From: an uncultured bacterium
GTDB lineage: Bacteria > Planctomycetota > Phycisphaerae > Phycisphaerales > SM1A02
Length of the DNA stretch: 9,758 nt
Assembly (NCBI GenBank): GCA_903918555.1
Contig: CAIXEV010000581.1
Span: 1 to 9,758, forward strand
Reading direction: 5' to 3'
Shown here: piece after piece, positions 1 to 6,389 of the stretch
How the letters are laid out: the number at the start of each line of letters is the position of its first letter
Position numbering within the stretch: the stretch's first letter is position 1
Position numbers and translations under genes: made by a program
The notes under the pieces: model-generated
Seen by the model: the letters and a program-made list of their open reading frames with translations, nothing else
The model's database searches: none
What the model was told of the DNA's origin: nothing

Positions 1-20
1 CGGCGGCGGCCTCTGGTGCT
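1..20 (+). repeat. Partial copy of the dispersed hairpin repeat at the window edge
   Basis: Bases 3-10 (GCGGCGGC) and 11-20 (CTCTGGTGCT) match 6135-6142 and 6146-6155 of the purF copy, with 3 nt missing between. The stem half would lie before the window. By analogy a plus-strand gene may end just upstream. The rest of 1-73 shows an imperfect GC-rich inverted repeat (23-48) and no gene. Confidence 0.5.
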
Positions 21-73
21 ACGGCCTCGAGCGCGTAGCGCGAGCGCCGGGCTTTCGACTCGCGCGCAACCCG

Positions 74-799
74 TCACTCGCTCAGGTTCAGCGCCTTCAT
101 CACATCCGAGGTGATGTCGATCGACGCCGGGTACTTGAGGAAGGTGCGCGACTGGATCTGCGACAGCGCCTCGCCCGTGCGCTCGCTCTTGAACGGCTCG
201 GCGGTCGGGTAGAAGCGGAAGACGAGGTCGATCGACTCCTTGTCGGCGACGGTCTCGACCGCGGAGACGAGCTCGCGGTACGCCTGCTCGAACTGCTCGG
301 CGCCGAGCTTCTCGCCGCGGCGGCGCACCATCTCCATCCAGCCCTGGTACTCGCGCTGCAGCGCCATGACTTCCTGCTGCGCCTCGGCCGGCGGCGGCGC
401 GTTCTCGGCCGTCGGGTACTTCGCCTTGATCGCCTCGAGTCGCTTCTGGAACTCGCCCTCCTCGCCCTGGGTCTTCTCGTCAAGCTCCTTGCGGGCGTCG
501 AGGTACGACGGGCGGTCGAGCAGCTTCTTCATCACCGTGTCGATGTCGACGCTCGCCACGCTCCACACGCGGTTGGTCGCGCGGTCGCCCCACGAGATGC
601 GGCCGTCCTTCGCAGCGACGCGCAGCGGATCCTTGCCGGCCTCGGTGTTCAAGAGGAGCGCGTCGGCCGGGCCGAGGTCGCTCGCGAAGATGGGGCCCGC
701 GGTGGCCTGCTGCGACGGTGCGCCGCGCAAGGCGACGGCGAGGGCCACGGAAGAGAGGACGAACGACGACGCGATGGCGAGGCGAGAGGTCTTGCTCAT
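74..799 (-). CDS. OmpH/Skp-like periplasmic chaperone family protein
   Basis: A 241-residue protein with an N-terminal signal-type segment (residues 1-25, MSKTSR then a hydrophobic stretch to about A23), so it is probably exported. Residues 82-129 (VASVDIDTVMKKLLDRPSYL, then charged helix) and 138-195 look like the OmpH/Skp fold: a short strand, a long charged coiled-coil hairpin and a returning strand (IDLVFRFYP, 190-198). The end, ASIDITSDVMKALN (225-238), is typical of the family's last strand and helix. Skp proteins hold outer-membrane proteins unfolded in the periplasm; that role is inferred from the family. It is longer than usual Skp (about 160-170 residues) because of about 55 extra residues (27-81) after the signal. 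The ATG at 799 is chosen because it begins the signal peptide; the frame stays open upstream only through lipB. It lies 13 nt after lipB on the same strand, so co-transcription is likely. Confidence 0.78.
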   Translation of the reverse strand: MSKTSRLAIASSFVLSSVALAVALRGAPSQQATAGPIFASDLGPADALLLNTEAGKDPLRVAAKDGRISWGDRATNRVWSVASVDIDTVMKKLLDRPSYLDARKELDEKTQGEEGEFQKRLEAIKAKYPTAENAPPPAEAQQEVMALQREYQGWMEMVRRRGEKLGAEQFEQAYRELVSAVETVADKESIDLVFRFYPTAEPFKSERTGEALSQIQSRTFLKYPASIDITSDVMKALNLSE

Positions 800-805
800 G
801 TGAAG

Positions 806-811
806 AGTGTA
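806..811 (-). promoter_or_regulatory. Candidate -10 box (TACACT) close to the OmpH-like start
   Basis: On the minus strand TACACT lies 6 nt before the ATG at 799, inside the 13-nt gap after lipB. No -35 is evident 17 nt upstream and there is no Shine-Dalgarno. If used, transcription would begin at or near the start codon. The call rests on resemblance to a -10 box and on the same arrangement before other genes here. Confidence 0.35.
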
Positions 812-812
812 A

Positions 813-1550
813 TCACTCGGCGCGGGGCTCGCGAAGGCGCGCGTCGACCTCGCGAAGGCGCGCGTCCACCTCGCGGGCAAACCACGCCGCAACGCGCTGC
901 TTCACGGCCTCGATCGACGGCGCGCGCGCGCCGAGCTCGGCCGCGAGGCTCGTCACCGGCCGCGCGAGCCCGCACGGAACGATCAGTCCGAAGTGCGAGA
1001 GATCGGGCGAGATATTGAGCGCGAACCCATGCAGCGCGACGAACCGCGACAGACGCACGCCGATCGCCGCGATCTTGCGCTCGGCGCTGCCATCGGCGCC
1101 CACCCACACGCCCGTCGCCGCGGGATCGCGCATGCCGACGAGGCCGTCGGCCGCGATCGTGTCGATCAGGCACTGCTCGAGCCAGCGCACATACGGATGC
1201 ACCTTGAGCCCGAGCCGCTGGATGTCGAGGATCGGATACGCGACGAGCTGCCCGGGCCCGTGGTAGGTCACATCGCCGCCGCGGTCGGTCTCGACCTTCT
1301 CGATCCCGTGCGCGGAAAGCACCGCGTCGCTCGCGAGGACATGCGCGGCCGCACCGACCCGCTTCGTCACCGTGACAACCGGCGGATCGTGCTCGAGGAG
1401 AAACACCGTCATCGGCGCATCGCCCGCGCCCGACTCGCGCGCGGCCACGAGCGCAGCGTGGGTCTCGCGCTGGATCGCGAGCGCATCGGCGTACCCGATG
1501 CGTCCGAGATCGACGACGCGCAGCGAGGATGTTTCGGCGATCGCACGCAT
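813..1550 (-). CDS. lipB: LipB, lipoyl(octanoyl) transferase
   Basis: A 245-residue cytoplasmic enzyme that moves octanoate from octanoyl-ACP to the lipoyl domains of 2-oxoacid dehydrogenases and GcvH, the first step of endogenous lipoate synthesis. The family signature RGGDVTYHGPGQLVAYPI is at residues 90-107. KIAAIGVRLSRFVALHGFALNI (159-180) supplies the conserved lysine (K159), and the PCG motif (192-194) supplies the acyl-thioester cysteine (C193). The 34-residue spacing equals that of E. coli K135/C169, so the active site looks intact. ATG at 1550 is preferred; the only upstream option is a TTG at 1601 that would run through the lpxA promoter region. The last 20 residues repeat VDARLRE, encoded by a 21-bp tandem duplication. 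No lipA is in view. It is divergent from lpxA and 13 nt upstream of the OmpH-like gene. Confidence 0.97.
   Translation of the reverse strand: MRAIAETSSLRVVDLGRIGYADALAIQRETHAALVAARESGAGDAPMTVFLLEHDPPVVTVTKRVGAAAHVLASDAVLSAHGIEKVETDRGGDVTYHGPGQLVAYPILDIQRLGLKVHPYVRWLEQCLIDTIAADGLVGMRDPAATGVWVGADGSAERKIAAIGVRLSRFVALHGFALNISPDLSHFGLIVPCGLARPVTSLAAELGARAPSIEAVKQRVAAWFAREVDARLREVDARLREPRAE
828..875. repeat. 21-bp tandem repeat in the 3' end of lipB
   Basis: Two full copies (828-848 and 849-869) differ at a single base (G846 against C867), and a partial third begins at 870. The unit is in frame and encodes the repeated VDARLRE heptad near the LipB C-terminus, beyond the conserved fold. It looks like a recent slippage duplication. 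Confidence 0.85.
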
Positions 1551-1571
1551 GAGGGTCCGCGGTGAGCCGCA

Positions 1572-1601
1572 AGCGTACGCCCGCAACTCGAATCCGTACA
1601 A
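1572..1601 (-). promoter_or_regulatory. Candidate lipB promoter (TTGTAC - 18 nt - TACGCT)
   Basis: On the minus strand, TTGTAC (1601-1596) and TACGCT (1577-1572) are spaced by 18 nt and point at lipB, whose ATG is 21 nt further on. The -35-like element overlaps the TACAAT box assigned to the divergent lpxA, so the two promoters may compete. This is sequence resemblance only. Confidence 0.35.
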
Positions 1602-1602
1602 T
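1597..1602 (+). promoter_or_regulatory. Candidate -10 box (TACAAT) for lpxA
   Basis: TACAAT differs from the TATAAT consensus at one base and lies 6 nt before the lpxA GTG at 1609. No recognisable -35 or Shine-Dalgarno is present. This spacing would start transcription at about the first base of the start codon, giving a leaderless mRNA. Confidence 0.42.
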
Positions 1603-1608
1603 CGCGCC

Positions 1609-2433
1609 GTGCCGAAGATCCATCCGACCGCCGTCCTTCATGGAGATCTCGACCTCGCAGACGATGTGGAGATCGGCCCCTACTGCGTGCTCAACGGCCG
1701 CATCAAGCTCGGCGCCGGCTGTGGCCTCGTGGCGAATGTGCACCTCCAGGGCACGCTCGCGGTCGGCGCAGGCAACACCTTCTATCCGGGCTGCGCCATC
1801 GGATTTGCGCCGCAGGACAAGGGCTTCGCGGTCCACAAGGAAGGCGCCGGCACCGTGATCGGCGACGGCAACATGTTCCGCGAGCATGTCACGGTCCACC
1901 GCGCCACGCGCGACGACCGCCCGACCCGGATCGGCGACCGCAACTACTTCATGGCCTGCTCGCACGCGGGCCACGATGTTCAGGTCGGACACGACTGCGT
2001 GATCGCCAACAACACGCTCTTCGCGGGCCACGCCGAGATCGGCGACCGCGTGGTCACGGGCGGCGGCGCGGGCGTGCATCAGTTCGTGCGCATCGGCCGC
2101 GGCGCGATGCTCGGCGGCCTCTGCGGCGCGTCGAAGGATGTCTGCCCCTTCTTCACGCTGAGCGCCACCAACTACATCGGCGGCTTCAACCGCGTCGGCA
2201 TGAAGCGCGGCGGGTTCTCGTCGGCCGACATCGACCTCGTGCGCGAGATGTACCGCATCATCGTGCGCAGTCGCCTGCCCTTCTCGCAGCGCGTCGCGCA
2301 GCTCGAGAAGCTCGCCGGATCGCCGCTCGCCGACGAGTTCCTCGCCTTCGTGAAGGGCTCGAAGCGCGGCATCTCGACGCGCCACGGCCGCGTGACCAGC
2401 GCCCGCTCCGCCGGAGGCGCGGAAGGCGAATGA
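1609..2433 (+). CDS. lpxA: LpxA, acyl-ACP--UDP-N-acetylglucosamine O-acyltransferase
   Basis: A 274-residue left-handed beta-helix acyltransferase, from the GTG at 1609. LpxA transfers a 3-hydroxyacyl chain from ACP to the 3-OH of UDP-GlcNAc, the first step of lipid A synthesis, in the cytoplasm as a trimer. Hexapeptide repeats fill residues 1-190 (for example VEIGPYCVLNGRIKLG). The ACSHAGHD segment (116-123) holds the catalytic histidine H122, matching E. coli H125, with H119 before it. GFAPQDKGF (65-73) corresponds to the usual IGxxPQDxKY motif. The C-terminal helical domain starts near NRVGMKRGGFSS (194-205). The frame is open far upstream, but VPKIHPTAVLHG is the normal LpxA N-terminus, so the GTG start is firm. 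A basic, low-complexity tail of about 25 residues makes it slightly longer than E. coli LpxA. Its stop overlaps the next start (ATGA), implying translational coupling. Confidence 0.96.
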   Translation: MPKIHPTAVLHGDLDLADDVEIGPYCVLNGRIKLGAGCGLVANVHLQGTLAVGAGNTFYPGCAIGFAPQDKGFAVHKEGAGTVIGDGNMFREHVTVHRATRDDRPTRIGDRNYFMACSHAGHDVQVGHDCVIANNTLFAGHAEIGDRVVTGGGAGVHQFVRIGRGAMLGGLCGASKDVCPFFTLSATNYIGGFNRVGMKRGGFSSADIDLVREMYRIIVRSRLPFSQRVAQLEKLAGSPLADEFLAFVKGSKRGISTRHGRVTSARSAGGAEGE

Positions 2434-3320
2434 GCGCGGTCGAACCACCGCGCATGCCGCTGTTCGCTGCGCTTCCGCGCCGCGCGCGCTGCGGCCACGC
2501 GACGCTCGAGTTCGCGGTGCTTGGCTCGAGTTCCTCGGGAAACGCAAGCGTTCTGCGCGTCACCACGCGCGAGTCGCGGCGCCAGATCCTGCTCGACGCG
2601 GGCCTCTCGCCTCGCGCGACCTTCGGCGCGATGCGCGCGCTCGGCTTCACGCCCGAGGACACCGCCGAGGTGCTCTTCACGCACTTCGACCACGATCATG
2701 CGCGCGAAGGCTGGGCGCGCGTCGCGTCAACGACGGGCCTGCGCCTCCGCTGCGCCGCGTCGCACCGGCCCGCGGCGCTCGCCCGCGGATATCCGTCGGC
2801 GTGGATCGAGACCTTCGATCCGCGCGCGGGCGGCTTCGACCTCGGCCCGATCCGCGTCGAACCGTGCGTCAATCCGCACGACGAGGCGGGCACCGTGTCG
2901 TTCCGCCTCGAGACCGACGCCGGCAGCGTCGGCTTCGCGACCGATGTCGGCCGCGTGTCCGACGCGCTCGTCGATCTCCTGCGCGGCGTCGACCTCCTCG
3001 CGATCGAGTCGAACTACGACCGCGGCATGCAGCTCGAGAGCGCGCGGCCGAAGTTCCTGAAGGACCGCATCATGGGCGGCCGCGGGCACCTCTCGAACGA
3101 GGAGTGCATCGAGGCCGTGCGCGCGATCGCGTTTCCCGACGAACCCGCGCAGGTGGTGCTCATCCACCTCTCGCGCGACTGCAACCACCCCGATGTCGTG
3201 CGCGGGCTGTGGAGCCGCTCGCTCCCCGCGCTCGCGCCACGCGTCGCGTTCGCCCACCACGCGCTTCCGACGCCGATCTTCCGCCTCCGCGGGGGCGCGC
3301 TCGAGGGCGCCAACCCGTGA
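2430..3320 (+). CDS. WalJ/YycJ-like metallo-beta-lactamase-fold hydrolase
   Basis: A 296-residue cytoplasmic MBL-fold protein. The order of elements fits the YycJ/WalJ group: VLGSSSSGNAS (30-40), ILLDAGLSPR (53-62), the metal loop THFDHDH (84-90), NPHDEAGTVSF (148-158) with H150, FATDVGRVSD (169-178) with D172, ESNYD (193-197), DRIMGGRGHLSN (212-223) and VVLIHLSRDCNHP (242-254) with H246. Family members are thought to be DNA exonuclease-like hydrolases linked to cell-wall regulation or DNA repair; the substrate here is unknown. The metal loop is odd: it reads H85-x-D87-x-D89-H90 where the superfamily norm is HxHxDH, so one histidine ligand is an aspartate. GGAAGG (2421-2426) gives a Shine-Dalgarno 3 nt before the ATG, and the start overlaps the lpxA stop. 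An in-frame ATG at 2454 could be a shorter start. Confidence 0.87.
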   Translation: MSAVEPPRMPLFAALPRRARCGHATLEFAVLGSSSSGNASVLRVTTRESRRQILLDAGLSPRATFGAMRALGFTPEDTAEVLFTHFDHDHAREGWARVASTTGLRLRCAASHRPAALARGYPSAWIETFDPRAGGFDLGPIRVEPCVNPHDEAGTVSFRLETDAGSVGFATDVGRVSDALVDLLRGVDLLAIESNYDRGMQLESARPKFLKDRIMGGRGHLSNEECIEAVRAIAFPDEPAQVVLIHLSRDCNHPDVVRGLWSRSLPALAPRVAFAHHALPTPIFRLRGGALEGANP

Positions 3321-4126
3321 GCGACTCGCCGACCACCGACACGCGCGACGGCGAGCTCGGCCCCCTCGCGTGGGCCGCGCTGGTCGCGCGCTGGGTCGAG
3401 GTCGCGCGCGCGAGCCGCGCGATCCCGCCCGAGTTCGCGCAGCTGCGCGACTCGATCCCCCACCTGATCGCGATCGAGGCGACGACCGCCGCGCTCGGTG
3501 AACTCGCGAGCGTGCCCGAAGTCGACCGCCCGCACGCCCGCGCCGTCGCCGAGGTGACCATCCGCCGCGCCGCCGCCGAACTCGACCGCCTCTGGCGCGG
3601 CGAGGAGTGGCCGAGCGAGATCAGCGACGCCTGCGAGGCGGCGGAGCAAGCGCTGCAACGCGCGGTCTACGCAGGACTTGACGCGCTCGTCGTGACGGGC
3701 GACCGCGCGCTCGAGGTGCCCGAGTTCGACTTCGGCCTCGATCCAGGCGACCCGAACTCCCTGCGCGGGACGCTCGCCGCCATGCCCCCCGGGTCGCTTG
3801 CGATGCCGGGCGAACCGATCTGCTGGTGGTCCGGACGCGGGCGGCCGAGCTTCGCAGGCACGCACGACGACAGGGCGACCGCCGATCGGCTCGAACTGGT
3901 CCGCAACGCCGCGCCCGTCCAGGTCTATCGCGGGCTCGACGAGCGCGGGCGGTTCACCTCCGACACCCTCGCCCCGATCTCGGCCGAGGTGCTGCCCGGC
4001 CTCCCCATGCTCGTGCCGATCCTGCTCGATGGAACGCTGATCGGCCGGTTCCTCCATCCGCGGGACTCGTGGCGCTCGATGCATCTCGCCGCGATGGACG
4101 GTCGCGACACGATCCCCGTGGGCTGA
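3317..4126 (+). CDS. Conserved-looking protein of unknown function
   Basis: I do not recognise this 269-residue protein. The GTG at 3317 overlaps the TGA of the MBL gene (GTGA) with a GAGGG Shine-Dalgarno at 3303-3307, so it is probably translationally coupled to that gene. There is no signal peptide or membrane segment. Residues 15-120 are alanine-, arginine- and glutamate-rich and look like several amphipathic helices. Residues 130-269 look more mixed alpha/beta, with a tryptophan pair (ICWWSGRGRPSF, 168-179), GTHDDRATADRLELVR (181-196) and VPILLDGTLIGRFLHPRDSW (233-252). Codon use matches its neighbours, and the reading frame is in register with the operon, so it is a real gene. It is cytoplasmic by appearance; no catalytic motif is evident. 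Confidence 0.82.
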   Translation: MSDSPTTDTRDGELGPLAWAALVARWVEVARASRAIPPEFAQLRDSIPHLIAIEATTAALGELASVPEVDRPHARAVAEVTIRRAAAELDRLWRGEEWPSEISDACEAAEQALQRAVYAGLDALVVTGDRALEVPEFDFGLDPGDPNSLRGTLAAMPPGSLAMPGEPICWWSGRGRPSFAGTHDDRATADRLELVRNAAPVQVYRGLDERGRFTSDTLAPISAEVLPGLPMLVPILLDGTLIGRFLHPRDSWRSMHLAAMDGRDTIPVG

Positions 4127-4167
4127 ACAAGCCGCGCGGCGCAGCCCCCACCGCGCGCCTCCTCCGC

Positions 4168-4173
4168 TACCCT
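4168..4173 (+). promoter_or_regulatory. Candidate -10 box (TACCCT) upstream of purF
   Basis: TACCCT lies 9 nt before the purF ATG in the 56-nt gap 4127-4182. The same hexamer at the same distance precedes the PpiD-like gene. No -35 and no Shine-Dalgarno are evident, so a very short or absent leader is suggested. The gap otherwise shows only GC-rich sequence. Confidence 0.33.
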
Positions 4174-4182
4174 CCGCGTCCG

Positions 4183-6102
4183 ATGTCCGATGCGTTGACC
4201 CATGAGTGCGGCCTCGCCTTCGTCCGCCTGCGGAAGCCAATCAGCTGGTTCCAGAAGGAACGAAGCGACCCGCTGTGGGGCCTTCGCAAGCTCTACCTCC
4301 TGATGGAGAAGCAGCACAACCGCGGCCAGGACGGCGCGGGCATCGCCTGCGTGAAGTTCGACATGCCGCCCGGCGACGCGTTCCTCGAGCGCGAGCGCAC
4401 CGCCAAGCGCAACCCGATCGAGCGGCTCTTCGACGAGGCGCTCTCGCCCGCGGCCGAGCTCGACGAGGCCGAGCTCAACGGCATGCCCGAGATGGAGCTG
4501 AAGCGGCGTTTCCGCCTGCTCGGCGAGGTGCTCCTCGGCCACCTCCGCTACGGCACGCACAGCGGCCGCTCGAGCTCGATGTGCCATCCGTACCTGCGCC
4601 GCTCGAACAGCGAGTCGCGCTCGATCGCGATGGCCGGCAACTTCAACCTCACCAACTCGACCGCGCTCTTCGCCAAGCTCGTCGAGTACGGCCTGCACCC
4701 CGTCGGCGACAGCGACACGGGCGTCGTCCTCGAGAAGATCGGCTACTTCCTCGACCGCGAGCACACGCACCTCGAGTCGACGATGGGCGAGGGCTCGTTC
4801 ATGAACCTCGAGGGCGCGACCCTCGCGACCGAGATCTCGCGGCAGATCGACATCGCGCGCGTCCTCCGCAAGGCGACCGAGCAGTTCGACGGCGGCTATG
4901 TCTTCGCCGGGCTCCTCGGAAACGGCGACAGCTTCGTCTGCCGCGATCCCGCCGGCATCCGCCCGGGCTTCTTCCTCGTGCTCGACGAGGTGATCGCGGT
5001 CGCCAGCGAGCGCGCGGCGCTCTCGACCGTCTTCAACATCGACCCGCGCGAGATCGAGCCGATCCCCGCGGGCCACGCGCTCATCATGAAGCGCGACGGC
5101 TCGTACGCGCTCGAGCGCTTCACCGAGCCCGCGCCCCTGCGCCAGTGCACCTTCGAGCGCATCTACTTCTCGCGCGGCAACGATCCGTCGATCTACCGCG
5201 AGCGCAAGCAGCTCGGCCGCAACCTCGCGCCGCGCCTCGTCGAGATGCTCGAAGGCGACCTCGAGCGCGCCGTGTTCGGCTTCATCCCCAACACCTCGGA
5301 GACCTCGTACCTCGGGCTCATCGAGGCGCTCGGCGAGGAGCGCCAGCGCATGGCGGGCGAGGCGATCTGGCGCATGGTCGAGTCTGGCAAGGCGACGCGC
5401 GAGGCGATCCACAAGGCGCTCGCCGGCCGCATCCGCGGCGAGAAGATCGCGCACAAGGACCAGCGCCTGCGCACCTTCATCACCCACGACGCGGCGCGCA
5501 AGGACCTCGTCAACCACATCTACGACATCACGCGCGGCACGGTGTATCCCGAGGACACGCTCGTGGTCGTCGACGACTCGATCGTGCGCGGCACGACCCT
5601 GCGCGAGTCGATCATCACGATGCTCGCGCGGCTCAACCCGAGGCGCATCGTGGTGGCGAGCTCGAGCCCGCCGATCATGTACCCCGACTGCTACGGCATC
5701 GACATGAGCCAGCTCGGGCGGTTCATCGCCTTCGAGGCCGCCGTCTCGCTGGCCCGCGACCGCGGCAACGCGGCGGTGCTCGACGAGATCGAGGCGAAGT
5801 GCAAGGAGCAGGCCGCGCAGCCCGCCGACCGCATGAAGAACCATGTGGCGCTTCTCTACGGGCTCTTCACGCTCGAGGAGATCGAGGGCAAGGTCGCGGA
5901 GCTCATCCGCTCGAAGTCGCTCGCCTGGGGCGGCCGGATCGATCTCCTCTACCAGTCGGTCGACGGCCTGCGCGCGGCGATGCCCGAGCACACCGGCGAC
6001 TGGTACTTCACGGGCGAGTATCCGACGCCCGGAGGTTATCGGGTACTGAACACGGCGTATTTGAACTGGCGCCGCGGCGCAGAGGGCAAGCGGGCGTATT
6101 GA
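4183..6102 (+). CDS. purF: Amidophosphoribosyltransferase, long (Bacteroidetes-like) form
   Basis: A 639-residue enzyme that makes 5-phosphoribosylamine from PRPP and glutamine, the committed step of purine synthesis. The class II glutamine amidotransferase domain is residues 9-300: the nucleophile C9 in THECGLAF, HNRGQDGAG (45-53), LRYGTHS (121-127), GNFNLTN (152-158) and RDPAGIRPGFF (254-264). C9 is preceded by eight residues that would be removed by processing. The phosphoribosyltransferase domain follows, with SFSRG-like YFSRGNDPS (328-336), IPNTSETSYLG (368-378) and the PRPP loop VVVDDSIVRGTT (461-472). About 120 extra residues close the protein, ending in GDWYFTGEYPTPGGYRVLN (605-623). 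Ordinary PurF is about 470-510 residues; this layout and tail match, from memory, the longer PurF of Bacteroidetes. ATG 4183 starts MSDALTHECG and fits that family. A hairpin repeat follows 20 nt after the stop. Confidence 0.96.
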   Translation: MSDALTHECGLAFVRLRKPISWFQKERSDPLWGLRKLYLLMEKQHNRGQDGAGIACVKFDMPPGDAFLERERTAKRNPIERLFDEALSPAAELDEAELNGMPEMELKRRFRLLGEVLLGHLRYGTHSGRSSSMCHPYLRRSNSESRSIAMAGNFNLTNSTALFAKLVEYGLHPVGDSDTGVVLEKIGYFLDREHTHLESTMGEGSFMNLEGATLATEISRQIDIARVLRKATEQFDGGYVFAGLLGNGDSFVCRDPAGIRPGFFLVLDEVIAVASERAALSTVFNIDPREIEPIPAGHALIMKRDGSYALERFTEPAPLRQCTFERIYFSRGNDPSIYRERKQLGRNLAPRLVEMLEGDLERAVFGFIPNTSETSYLGLIEALGEERQRMAGEAIWRMVESGKATREAIHKALAGRIRGEKIAHKDQRLRTFITHDAARKDLVNHIYDITRGTVYPEDTLVVVDDSIVRGTTLRESIITMLARLNPRRIVVASSSPPIMYPDCYGIDMSQLGRFIAFEAAVSLARDRGNAAVLDEIEAKCKEQAAQPADRMKNHVALLYGLFTLEEIEGKVAELIRSKSLAWGGRIDLLYQSVDGLRAAMPEHTGDWYFTGEYPTPGGYRVLNTAYLNWRRGAEGKRAY

Positions 6103-6122
6103 AGCGGCGGCGGGTCTCCTTA

Positions 6123-6160
6123 GCGGTCGCCGCTGCGGCGGCTCCCTCTGGTGCTTTCGA
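6123..6160 (+). repeat. Dispersed hairpin repeat, copy after purF
   Basis: Bases 6123-6151 match 9565-9593 at 27 of 29 positions, and 6135-6155 match 3-20 with a 3-nt gap. The core folds into an 8-bp stem (6125-6132 with 6136-6143, two G-T pairs) around CTG. A competing stem pairs 6103-6109 (AGCGGCG) with 6128-6134 (CGCCGCT). No U-tract follows, so it is a weak terminator at best; a 3'-end stabilising or factor-dependent element is equally possible. Confidence 0.7.
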
Positions 6161-6244
6161 TGGTTGGGGTGCGGTTGGCGGCGGCTGCGTGTGGCGATCG
6201 ACACGCCAACGGAGTGCCCGCAGGCGCTGCTGCCTCGACGCCAC

Positions 6245-6273
6245 TTGACGCAACCCGCCGTTTCCGTTCTACT
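6245..6273 (+). promoter_or_regulatory. Candidate rpsD promoter (TTGACG - 17 nt - TCTACT)
   Basis: TTGACG (6245-6250) matches the -35 consensus at five of six bases. TCTACT (6268-6273) matches the -10 at four of six, with the ideal 17-nt spacer. Transcription would start near 6280 and give a leader of about 110 nt, unlike the leaderless-looking genes around it. Confidence 0.45.
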
Positions 6274-6294
6274 TGTCGTTCCCCCCAAGGTGGG

Positions 6295-6318
6295 CCGAAG
6301 GCGCGTGGGCGCCCTCGG
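6295..6318 (+). promoter_or_regulatory. Stem-loop in the rpsD leader
   Basis: CCGA (6295-6298) and GGCGC (6300-6304) pair with GCGCC (6309-6313) and TCGG (6315-6318) around a GTGG loop, interrupted by one A-C mismatch. It lies about 70 nt upstream of the rpsD start. uS4 often represses its own mRNA through a structured leader in other bacteria, so an autoregulatory role is possible but not shown. Confidence 0.4.
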
Positions 6319-6389
6319 AAATGCTGTAAACCGCCCGTCTGCTGCGCTTGGATGCGCTCCAAATGGGCTCGTAGGAAACTGGAACACTC

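Larger units (their letters stand above)
6103..6389. other. Intergenic region between purF and rpsD
   Basis: This 287-nt stretch has no credible gene. It holds the hairpin repeat (6123-6160), a second inverted repeat (GTTGGCG 6174-6180 with CGCCAAC 6204-6210, with TGT/ACA pairing inside), a candidate promoter (6245-6273), and a leader with a hairpin (6295-6318) before rpsD. Short open frames crossing it have atypical composition and no ribosome binding site. Confidence 0.7.

Noticed and set aside
1551..1601. TTG start for lipB at 1601
   Set aside because: It overlaps the candidate divergent promoters and adds residues not typical of LipB; the ATG at 1550 fits better.
1372..1608. N-terminal extension of LpxA
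   Set aside because: The frame is open upstream, but it runs through lipB antisense; the family N-terminus begins at the GTG at 1609.
796..2547. 583-codon minus-strand frame crossing lipB and lpxA
   Set aside because: It overlaps two well-identified genes and their promoter gap; the translation is low-complexity.
6174..6210. Possible tRNA or small RNA in the purF-rpsD gap
   Set aside because: One inverted repeat is present, but there is no cloverleaf, no anticodon arm and no dedicated promoter or terminator.
4206..6248. 680-codon plus-strand frame overlapping purF in another frame
   Set aside because: The product is Arg/Pro/Ala-rich with no motifs, and purF occupies the same bases convincingly.
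3925..6387. 820-codon open frame on the minus strand opposite purF
   Set aside because: It is antisense to a certain PurF gene. The product is a composition-biased string (Arg, Ala, Glu, Asp, Val) with no motif; such long shadow frames are expected at this GC content.
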